64,000 nt of DNA from Styela clava (lineage: Eukaryota > Chordata > Ascidiacea > Stolidobranchia > Styelidae). The DNA lies in contig NC_135250.1 in the NCBI RefSeq assembly GCF_964204865.1, positions 28,511,395 to 28,575,394 of the forward strand, in the 5' to 3' direction. This document shows positions 11,398-21,400 of the stretch, in pieces; position 1 is the stretch's first letter; each line of letters begins with the position of its first letter. Under the pieces are notes generated by a model. It was not told the DNA's origin. It searched no databases and saw nothing but the letters and a program-made list of their open reading frames with translations. The translations under genes were made by a program, and so were the position numbers.

Positions 11398-12868
11398 CAC
11401 CGTTTCCCAATCTTTTTTGGTCGCGGACTATTTGCTCACCAGCGAGAATCTTTGCGGACTCAAGGTGCGTTTATTGCAACCGTACTCTGTGTGAAGGAGC
11501 AATTAAAGCAATTACGTGCTCGATAAAAGAGCCGACTTTTTAGTGTATAATGGCCGTTTCCGTCGCACAATATTCAATCCATGACAACGACGACAATTTA
11601 AAATATCTTTCTATTTTAATTTAATTGTGTTCATGGTAACTCACTGTTGCTTCGACATACGACAAGATGAAAGCATTACCTCTTCAAAATGCCACGGCAA
11701 TCTGCGAACATAATAATGTGAGAATAATATTGCCCGATTATACTTAGTTTTGATACCTATTTTTTGCAATCTTGCGAATTAGATATCGCTGTTTGAAAAA
11801 TCTACTATAAGGTTCCAGAAAGTACAACTTGATTTAGCACTTATTAAAAATATATTTAAAGTATATTAGTAAATTAAAAATACAAATTCATCGCCTTGCT
11901 TCACTATTAATTTAATTGTGATGATTCCAATCTGCAGTTGTGACGAAATAAAAGCAACGCGTGGTATTGCCCGAATATATTTTGTTTTGATTCGTATTTT
12001 TGTGAATTCGACAAATCTGAGCTGTTCGTACAACACTTATGGCGCTCCAGTACTGTACATACCAATGTTGAGGCAGTAAAGCAAGGAATCCCAAGGAAAA
12101 ATGCCCTGGTACGTATACTACGGTAGCATCAGTGGTGGGATTCAGCCGATTCGCACCGGTTCTTCAGAACCGTTTCACTGAATTTTATGAGATCAGCGAA
12201 CCGGTTAGCCGTACTAAAAAAACATGTAACAAAACCGGCCGAAAAATATGACTTTTGTGATGGAACCGACTGACAATAAATTTGAATCCCACCACAGGGT
12301 AGCACCCGAAATTTGGCGATTTGCAATGTCTAAAAAAGCGTTTTTATCCGGTCGCGGAACATCATAAAACAAAACTTATAGTGTTCTCTGTTTTATTTTC
12401 AGTATTTTGTGTTGCCGCAATTCAGAAAATTTGAATTGCCACCATTGACACCTACCAGAAAAAAAATTTATTACTCGTAGTTCGAACCCGCGAGAAACAC
12501 CACTAAGGTATCTATCGAAGCGTGTTTTCGTCGGAAATCCGCAAGTGAGTTGTGAAATCCAATCGTTTGATCAGGCGACGCGTCACCTGTTACCAAATTT
12601 TCGAATAGTAAATTGCTATTCTGATAGTTGAGTATTCGAATATATGTCCAGACCTACTTATTAACCAGTAATTATTGTCTCGAATATTGTTATGTGAATA
12701 AACTTGCCTTTTATGTTTTGTGTCAATTCTAACTTAAATCGTAACTTGGCTGATAATTGAGTTTTGCAAAAATGTTTGCAGTCCACACTGAATTTCTGGC
12801 TCGCTGCGGACTCATTCAAACGCTCCGCGAACTCATTTGAGACCGCGGACTCGGGTTGGGAAACACTG
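11398..12868. mobile_element. non-autonomous hAT element with 8-bp target duplication
   Basis: CCTTAGAA is duplicated exactly at 11390-11397 and 12869-12876. The ends CACCGTTTCCCAATC and GGGTTGGGAAACACTG are imperfect inverted repeats of the CAGTGTTTCCCAA type common in hAT elements, followed by GC-rich 'rest-of-tip' sequence (gtcgcggact). No transposase reading frame was seen. Removing it restores continuity of the surrounding transposase reading frame. Confidence 0.92.
12130..12297. mobile_element. small hAT MITE nested inside the hAT element
   Basis: It begins CAGTGGTGGGATTC and ends GAATCCCACCACAG. The flanks are GGTAGCAT (12122-12129) and GGTAGCAC (12298-12305), an 8-bp duplication with one mismatch. 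The interior has the inverted pair cgcaccggttcttc / gcgaaccggtt. It is the third level of nesting at this site. Confidence 0.85.
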
Positions 12869-15189
12869 CCTTAGAAGAAAGCTGCGAAAACATATTCGAT
12901 CAGGTTAGTAAAAATTCAGAGATATTTTTAGATGCGCATGGGAGTGATTTTCATGTAGGTGCTCAAAGTTCAGTGCAAGCACAGTGTATACTAAAACTTG
13001 AAAATCCAACAAAAAATGCCACATTTGCCAAAAATGCCAAAATTGGAAGAGTCTTTTTAATTCCTTTGCTGGGCGAAAAATAAAAAATCCCAATTGGGCT
13101 GATGTTTTCAGAAAATTTATTAAAGAAAATGACCCGTACTGTTCATATGCATTCCGATGGCACACAGTAAATTCTGGAATATTGGCAAATCGTATTTTTG
13201 CTTGTAGTGGGCATTGTTGCTTTACAGGTTGCAGTCGTAAAATTTCTGTAGTATCCTATCGGAAAGACCCCCGCATGTTTCATATTTCATACACAGGCAA
13301 GATTCGCTATATTGGGTTATAATCAATGAGACTTAAAGGTAAACGTAGGAAAGAGTTTCAGGAGAAATTGGTTCGTGTTCTCCCTCGTAAGATTTATTTA
13401 AAAAATATAGGTGCTCTCTCGTCTGAAGTCTTTCATTCTGGTAACAGGGACGATGCCCCATCCCAAGCTGTTTTAAAAAAGGCATGTCATGAATCTAGGG
13501 TTATCCGTGTCCCCAACCCCGGCAACCAATGGGATTCGCTATATTCACTGAGAAAGTTGCAGTACGAAAGGTCCAAAAATCAAGTAATTTGTGGAACCTT
13601 GCAGCAAATTTCAAGGGTTCCTTCGGGGATTATGTTTTGGTCAGAGGCTTCGGTAAAAAAATTTATTCAAAATTCCTCTATTGACATTATATACATTGAC
13701 GCTACTGGTGGAATTTTGGCGTCCGGTGGGCATAGTCCATACTACGTCTATGAAATTGTTACGCGTCATCCACAAAAAGGCAAATCACCCCTGGCCGTTG
13801 CCACGTTTGGAACAAATCGGCACAATATTCCAAATATTTCGAACTTTCTCATGCAATTCCGTTGGGATGTTTCCAAACTAACTAAAAGATTCTCCGCGAA
13901 AGTTTTTATATGCGGTGGAAGCATGGCCCTTATAAATTCAATAATTCAGGTTAACATGCGGGAAAGTTTGGAATCGTACATTTCGCGATGTTACGCTGTC
14001 ATTGAAGGTACCGCAAATTTAGATATGCTTTCAAGCCCCTTTTTTCATTTATGCACGAGTCATAGCATGAAGAATTTTAAACAGTTAGCTTTTAGAATAC
14101 CAAAATTAAAAGGTGAACTAATGCATATATTTGGACTACTTGTTTGTTTCGGAGAGTTGAAAACAGTCCGTAAAATTGTTTATCATTTCACTATTTTATT
14201 AATTTGCCAAAATTCTAATCTTATGCATGATAGTTGGACTTACTTGCATAAGCAAATTGAAAAACAGAACATTCCTGTGCCTTCTGATGGTGAATTAGAC
14301 CTAGTGACATCGGATGAACTTTTACCAGATGAAGATTTGAGCGAGATAAATCCTTTTACGGAATTAATGAATTCCGACATTTCGTCAGCCATTGAAATAG
14401 CAAGTAATGCAGAAATTTTGGGTTCCAACAATTTTGTTACCCGGAAATATTGTCTAAATTTAAAACGTTCTATGTCCCGAAGATATGTCTTTGGGGAAGT
14501 TTGATGGTAGGTGATTTGGGAAAATATGGTAATTCAATTGGCTATTTGAAATATTCGACTTTTTATGCAAAAGTCTCAGCTTCTGAGAAACAAAACATAT
14601 CGCTAGATAATCGCACTCAAGGAATCATGGAAAAAAGTCAGCAGGAACTAAAGCGAACTCTTCTAAACAACAGACGATTTAAACATCTTGACGAGATTGC
14701 TATAGTTTATGATGAACTCCATGACTCTCAGATTAGGGATTATGAAGATAATGTTTGTCCCAAAAAAGGAAAGTTGAAATTAATGACCAAATTGACCAGG
14801 AAATTGAGAAATGGAGTAAACGATCCCGAATTCAGGGTAAAGACAAATGTAAAGGAGTGTATCTTCAGCCCCCCATTAGACCTCTAAAGATGTTTCGCCC
14901 TCAAGAACTTTCTAATAACGATTGCCCAATTCTAATAAAAGCTGACGAAGCGTCTACTACACAAACTATGATGTTGCGGTTCGTCTCACCGAAAATTACA
15001 TTCCAAAAATTTGTACATTTATCTGATGTCGATCATAAAATAATGAATTCCAAAACTAATTTTAGAGGAGACTGGTTTACTTCGGATATTATGAACACCG
15101 CACAATTAATTTTGTCATCTCGGTATTCTGAAGTAGACGGGTTGCAAAGCACGACTTTTTATACAGAGCTATCTGGCCCTAAAGTAGCC

Positions 15190-15955
15190 CTCAAATCTTT
15201 AAGCGAATGTCCCGGTTGACATAGGTATTTTTAGATAGGTATTTTAAATGTCTTCCCGTTTCTCCTATGTATTGCAATATGCAAATACCGAATAACTGAG
15301 CATATTAGAAGTATAAAAACCCAAAAAAAGAGATCTGGTTGTTGGCGCCCATTTCAGTCAACCGGGACATTCGCTTAAAGATTTGAGTGTCATTGGCATT
15401 GAAAAACTATTTTATGACCACACTTATCGAAAGAACAAGGAATCCCATTACATTCATCTGTTCGGGACACACGAGCCACAAGGGATGAATATTAAGGAAG
15501 TTTAGACCAATTACAAAAAAAAAAATTCATTCATTGTTTTAATCAATTCTTGTACATAATATATTTTTTTCCCAGAATTGGATCATTCATGGCCAGATAT
15601 GCTAATAACAGACAAAATATCACTATATTACATTTGACACACAGACAACTTTTCAGGTCTGCATTATACAAGACTGAGAAATAAAGCACCATTGTGTAAT
15701 TTGGACTTCAATTGCTAAGTATAAAACAAAGAGAGAGATCTCATCAATGACACTTATTTCGGCCACCCGCTGTTATTTAATCAAGAAAATTCACAGATTT
15801 TATTGATTATTTAACATGCGTGACTCCTATAATTCTACTATGATTGTTTAAATATGCATGTAACTGCTTTTCGTGTTGTAGTTGAATTATGTATGTCTGA
15901 AGAAGTCTGACCTTGGTCAGACGAAACGTTACAGAAATATATTTGTGTTAGTGTG
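15190..15955 (+). mobile_element. Penelope-like retroelement 3' fragment: GIY-YIG endonuclease remnant and hammerhead-like tail
   Basis: On the plus strand a GIY-YIG-type C-terminus runs from about 15285 (YRITEHIRSIKTQ) through VGAHFSQPGHSLKDLSV to a stop at about 15508 (EPQGMNIKEV). One frameshift lies near 15340. The minus strand at 15230-15290 carries the preceding YIG part (LQYIGETGRHL), so the domain has been folded back on itself. Near the 3' end (15897-15926) is a hammerhead-like core: CTGAAGA, stem GTCTGAC/GTCAGAC, then GAAA. Penelope-like elements are known to combine a GIY-YIG nuclease with hammerhead motifs. No reverse transcriptase remains. It lies just inside the right TIR of the MULE. 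Confidence 0.72.
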
Positions 15956-15956
15956 C

Positions 15957-16830
15957 ATATCTTATCTAAAAGTTGGGCACATCATCGAAAAGTACAAACT
16001 TTTGGGTTGAAATACTGATATTTATTAATTTTGATGTAAAATTCCTGTTTGAGCCATGTTTAACAAGATATTATTATATGTTCCCGACATACAATTTTTC
16101 TGAAACTTGGTTCCAAATGACTTCACAGTATGTTCATATGGAATATCCTATCTGAAAGTTGGGCACATCATCGAGAAGTACAAACTTTTGGGTTGAAATA
16201 CTGATATTTATTAATTCCGATGTAAAATTCATGGTTCAGCCATATTTGACAAGATATTATTATATGTTCCCTACATACAAATTTTCTCAAACTTGGTTCG
16301 AAATGACTTCACAATATGTTTTTTTTAGATGTCTTATCTAAAAGTGGGGCACTTAATCGAAAAGTACAGAATATTCTCAAACTTGGTTCGAAATGACTTC
16401 ACAATATGTTTTTTTGAGATGTCATAACTAAAAGTGGGGCACCTAATCGAAAAGTACAGAATTTGGGGTTGAAATGCCGACATTTATTAATTTTATTGTG
16501 AAATTTTTTTTCGGCCATGTTTGACAATGTATTATCAAATGTTCCCAACATATAAGTTTCATAAAACTTGGATTAGGATGACTTCAACATAAGTTCTTTT
16601 TTTATATCAACTTCAAAAATCTGCCCAGCCATCGGAAATTACAGATAAGTTTTGTGTAATTCCGAGTGTAGCAAAATTTCGCCGTAAATCTGACAAAGAC
16701 TTTGCGACTAGCTTTCCTTTTTTCCGTCGCGGCATTTAAGTGCCAGTAAATCGTTTCTGGCAACGCTATTTTACCGTTCCGAAAACGAGAGAGATGTCCG
16801 CTGAGAGATGCCTGCTAGGTTAACTTTGGT
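15957..16830 (-). repeat. right terminal inverted repeat of the MULE (three to four 186-bp units)
   Basis: This is the inverse of the left terminus. The landmark ATATTATTATATGTTCCC recurs near 16070, 16255 and, diverged, 16530, followed by the unique tip at 16620-16830. A partial unit is duplicated around 16330-16440 (the text AGTGGGGCACxTAATCGAAAAG occurs twice). It has about half as many units as the left arm. Confidence 0.9.
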
Positions 16831-17221
16831 TAATTTCATTGTACATAAAAAAAACTTGGGAGAAATAGCATTTAAATAACTTGACTCAATTATGGATTAG
16901 TTCCTCAAAAAGAAATTTGAGAAAACAGTCGTAATATTGTGGGACAAAGCGGATTTGTGACCAAATGCAAGTCTTATTTCTTATTTTTGAATCCACCAAA
17001 TACCTAATAAAATAACAATCAAAACATAGCATTTCACGCCATATTTTACAAAAGGGGCAAGCAATGCAAAACCGGATTAGTTCTTAACTTTTCTAGATAG
17101 AATTACTTAAATATTCAGCCGCTTATTTTATTCGATGCCCTTAGCGCGTTTCACTACGATGATAAAACTAATATACGAGAAGTAGGTTTTTTTATTTATT
17201 TTTATAAGACAATCTATATGG

Positions 17222-17345
17222 CATGATATATTGGGTTGTTAAGTGTGGTTGTTGTTGAGCCTTCTCACAATCAAAAAACAGTGATCAATCCACGGGAAAT
17301 ACGTACCGTAGTATTTATCGGAATAGTGTATCTATTGATATTTGT
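17222..17345 (-). repeat. inverted copy of P450 relic exon 8/intron junction
   Basis: The reverse complement is nearly identical over about 123 bp to 5450-5572. It therefore includes the last codons of relic exon 8 (RYTIPINTT) with its GTACGT donor and the start of the following intron. A direct repeat, TTTCACTACGATGATAAAAC, flanks this block at 17149 and 17343, which suggests the fragment was pasted in with a duplication of its target. Confidence 0.9.
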
Positions 17346-17379
17346 TTCACTACGATGATAAAACTGATATATAAGAAGG

Positions 17380-18433
17380 TAGTATTATAATAAATTATTA
17401 TTATAATGAAAACACTTCAAAGAACAGATTTTCTGTCTTTTAGACCAGGTTGTTGAATAAATTGACACAATCAACATTTCGCAACGACTATGTAAGCATC
17501 GTTAATTTCATACGCCTTCCACCTTTGGTTTACTCACGTATCTTGTTCGTTGTTTTAATAATGTACATTGAATTGATTGAGTAAATATTCGCTGCTTGAT
17601 TTTATCTTCAAGGGTAAACAAAACATCGCCCAAGACATCTGATTCCACGAATTGTAATTGTAAAGTAACCCAATAAACATACAATAGTACTTCTCAACGA
17701 ATATAAGACAACTTGAAACAATTTATCACCGGCAGATTTTTTTAATCTTGTTCAGGATACGTTATATCTGTAAGTTGGCAAAGATGGCGCTTATTTTGAT
17801 AAAGATGTTTAAGATAAGCTTTACCCATCACCTGAGCTGATTGAAAAGCACAAGGCATAAGATACAAGTGTTGGCACAAAGTTGAAATTCTCAAATATTA
17901 AATAAAATAATTTTAAATGCATAGTTTAGGTATTGTTTAGCGTGACGTAAAATATATATTACCAAATCATATTTATTTTTGGACCGGTCGAAATCTCCAA
18001 TAGTAATTGTCGAATTAACGAAAAAACTCAATTGTCAATTATGATATATAAACTAACGACATATTTTTGTAAAAAATTGGAACCTATTGCGAAGAGCGAT
18101 TTCTTTCTGTTTTCGGTTATTTCGGCATCTTGGTAAGCTGTTTATAATTAGCGGAAGAAGTATTGTGTGCCAAAAACGCAATTACTTCTATTAATGCATC
18201 GTAGGGAAATTAAAAAATAATTATTTGATTATATGTTACTTGTTAGAGAGAAAAGAATAATTAGATATGATAACATGGAACAAAAATAAAAAGTAACATA
18301 ACTTATTTATTCTCATGACATTCTAATTAGGACTTTTAACATTTTTGTTGATTTACTGTTACAGAAAGACTATATATATATATATTCTGACAATAGTTTA
18401 GGTTTCCTAAACATCCGCGCCATCTCTGATAAA
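17380..18433. other. intergenic region upstream of the meprin-like gene
   Basis: No coding signal was seen. About 17515-17650 (CTTTGGTTTACTCACGTATC ... TGCTTGATTTTATC) recurs in direct orientation at 18850-19040, and its core recurs inverted at 61.5-63.3 kb. A TATA-rich stretch close to the start codon is listed separately. Confidence 0.5.
18371..18385 (+). promoter_or_regulatory. possible TATA element of the meprin-like gene
   Basis: A TATATATATATATA run lies about 50-65 bp upstream of the ATG at 18434. The spacing would fit a TATA promoter with a short leader, but simple TA repeats are common here, so this is weak. Confidence 0.3.
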
Positions 18434-21400
18434 ATGTTTATCAGAATAATAATCTTTATAGTTTCATTGGTGGCTATATCTCAGGTGAGTAATCTGATTT
18501 TAATTTAATTAACTTTATCAAAACTTGATAACAATCAAAATTATTACTTGCCGGGTAAATATAGTGAATTATTGTGTCACTTTGTTTTTCAAAACGCCAT
18601 AGTTAGTCGTTGGCCTTATCAAACAATTTCCACAACTTGCAAATGTAAACGAATATTGTTGGGTTCCGAGATACTTCTATTTTTGAGTTTATTTTGGAAT
18701 AACAAAACAATATTTTTAAAGAACCGCTACAATATTAGTAAACACTTTTAAACTTTCTTTTTTCAAGTCTAACTGTAATCTAGTTGATGTAGTCTGGTCA
18801 TTGTTAATTTGTTAGTAGAATTGATCTTGTTTGATTTTTGAAAATTCGACCCTTGGTTTACTCAAATAACTTGTTCGTTGTTTTAAAGAACATGTTCATT
18901 TTTTAAATTCGACCCTTGGTTTACTCACGTATCTTGTTCGATGTTTTGATAATGTTCTTATTGGTAAAGATAACATTTGCTGCTTGATTCTACTGTATCT
19001 GCGAGGGTAAACACGATAATTATTGTCCAAGAGATTTTCGAGACTGAATTTTGAAGTTTTCAATATTTTGGGCGTCTTAACTATTTTTTTTTTTAAATTA
19101 ATATTATTTTTTAAATCAAAGTTTTAAAGACCCAAGATTTAAAAATCGTGTCATTTTGTCTTTATTTTCCAAAGGCACTGCGAATCCCCATAAATCTCAG
19201 AAGAGGATTGCAAGACCTTGACCAGAATGGACCTATTGCTCGTGTGAGAAAGACATGTAAGATTCATAGTTGTTTAATTTAATAAACAAAATAGGAAAAT
19301 CATTTGTTGACCAAATAAAATTCATTATAGATCTTTTACATAAAATTATCAATATTCTCATCGATTAAATAAGTTTTTTTTAAATAGTTCCTTTTTTATT
19401 ACAGTCCGCAATAATATCGATTCAGCAGTTTTTAATATCGATGAACAACCTGAAATTACATATGTGAACAAAGGTAAAAATATTTTGTGTTTATATAATT
19501 AAAACAATAAACTGACTCCTGCAGCATATGTTTTATTATAATTTTTATTGACAGAGGCACTGCCGCTAATACACGATTTTTAGTTATATGATCCCGAAAT
19601 ACAGTACAATTTGGGTGAAAGGAATCAATACTATCGACAAAATGTCTTATTTATTATTTGTCGACAAATGAGTGTGTTACCTGCTATGTTCATCATTTCA
19701 AAATGAAAACTATCGGCGATATTTTTATTCAAATATTCAGACAAACTTTATAAAAAAAAAACTATTCTATAAACAACATTTTTTAAATTTTATTCAGATC
19801 TAAGTTTGAAAGAAGGCGATATCATGCAGTCAAAACAACGTAATACACTATTGAGTTCAACAAACGAACAATATCTGTGGCCGAAAAAAATACCGGTTAT
19901 GTACGATGACACCATCAGTTTATTGGTATGTTGTATGAAATATTCTAGCACAGGGGTCGGCAACATTTCGGATGATGAGTGCCAGTTTATAAATAATAAG
20001 CAACTTTGCGTGCCAAACATATTTATGTGTTTGATTTGCCTAGTAAACCACCTGATTTGAATAGTGAGCGGATGGAAGACAAATAATTTTTTTTGGATAA
20101 CGTCTAACACAGTCAAAAGACTCGCTTTCACTGAGGTTCTAACCAATAAAAAATGCGGAAAATCCGAAATTTGTCATCCAGAATTCTTTGAAAGATCTGA
20201 TATCTAATTTAAGTATCGTGAGAGAGGCAATCAACTATGAAGACTAATTTCCTAGGCCTAATTTCTGTTTTGCAAAACGATTTAAAAAAAAATACCAAAC
20301 AGCAATAGACAGGCAAACATTTTATTAAAATCTATTCAAAAGGTTTTGGCCATACAGGAATATAATGATAAATTATAGAGAGACTCTCAGGGGTCAAAGG
20401 TCGGAAAAAATCCATATAAAAATGAAGTCGTGTAAGGGAGGTCGAAGGTAGAAATGCCGATGTCGAAATCTCCCGTAGGATAATTTTTATACGCGTCGGA
20501 CAACCGTAATTGTTGTAGGCTTCTACAGGAACTGATATTATGTTGAGTTAGGTATATTCTAGATGAAGGCTGAAAGTATGGCCAAAACTTTTTGAATAGA
20601 TTTTGATAAAATGTTTGCCTGTCTATTGCTGTTTGATATTTTTTATTTCAAATATTTCTGCTAAAACTGAAATTAGGCTTATGAAAGCAGTCTTGATAGT
20701 TGACCTCTATTAGGATACTTAAATTAAATATCAGATCTTTCAAGAAATCCTGGACAATAAATTTCGGATTTCATGGTTAGGATCTCATTAAAAGCGAGTA
20801 TTTTGACTGTGTCAGACGTTATCCAATAAAATATATTTGTCTTTCATTTGCTCACTATTCAAATCAGGTGATTTACTATGCAAATCAATCTCATAAATAT
20901 GTTTGACACGCAAAGTTGCTTATTATTCATAAACTGGCACTCAGCATCCGAAAGGTGCCTGAATGATAGTTGTCACGCACAAGATGATATATTTGCTTTT
21001 TACATGTTACTAACGTGTCCTTTATGAACCCTGATGGCAACCACATTCACGCAAATAAAAATAGTAACGAAAACATCGCTAGAATCACATAAAGAATATT
21101 TGTTTTGCAAATATTTGATTTACATCAGGAGTAAGTCCTTGTTTGTATAACCACCCAGGTCCTGAAAACAGAATAAGACTGCTGTTTACTTGGTCGTTAG
21201 GAATTCTTGATTTTATCAAAAAAAGTACGCACGCACAAGGCGAGGTATTTGCATTATACCTGTTATTCACTTGCCCCTAATGAAACCTTATGGCAACCAC
21301 ATTCACACAAATAACAAAAGGATCGAAAACATAGCTAGCATCACATACGGAATATTTGTTTTGCAAATATTTGTTTTACATCAGGAAGTAAGTCCTTGTT

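Larger units (their letters stand above)
11040..15180 (+). pseudogene. MULE-like DDE transposase relic, split by a hAT insertion
   Basis: Coding signal begins near 11040 (DWVKLANVIWNTKFAKGEL), is interrupted by the hAT element at 11398-12868, and resumes in the same frame (SKTLEE before, ESCENIFDQVSK after). A Cys/His cluster (CSGHCCFTGC, about 13205-13235) may be a zinc finger. A TAA at 13319-13321 precedes the longest open stretch, 13326-14504 (392 codons). That stretch has IIYIDATGG (Asp 125, likely first catalytic Asp), FICGGSMAL (Gly 197 where the second Asp is expected) and HLCTSH (Cys 243, His 246), the C(2)H signature known from MULE and hAT transposases. Frames shift again near 14500 and 14760. 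I could not place the catalytic Glu. The family call is from these motifs plus the 9-bp target duplication and is moderately sure; function is certainly lost. Confidence 0.7.
6314..16830 (+). mobile_element. 10.5-kb foldback-type Mutator-like (MULE) transposon with cargo gene
   Basis: The ends are inverted copies of one another: the left end begins ACCAAAGTTAACCTAGCAG at 6314, and the right end is its reverse complement, finishing at 16830. The flanks are TAGTTTCAT (6305-6313) and TAATTTCAT (16831-16839), a 9-bp target duplication with one mismatch. Nine bp is the usual Mutator/FB-NOF duplication length. Inside lie a plus-strand SGNH-hydrolase gene (7929-10955) and a broken DDE transposase with MULE-type hallmarks (12.9-15.1 kb). 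Long terminal repeats built of tandem subunits recall Drosophila FB-NOF elements; that comparison is from family knowledge, not a search. The copy is dead: its transposase carries stops and frameshifts and it holds at least four later insertions. Confidence 0.85.

Noticed and set aside
14755..15219. Apparent C-terminus of the transposase ending LKSLSECPG
   Set aside because: The last about 30 bp are antisense to the Penelope GIY-YIG segment at 15357-15387, so the frame runs through a junction into foreign sequence.
15973..16341. Two 60-codon open frames with near-identical proteins
   Set aside because: They are tandem TIR repeat units read in the same frame; the repetition comes from the DNA repeat, not from a duplicated protein.
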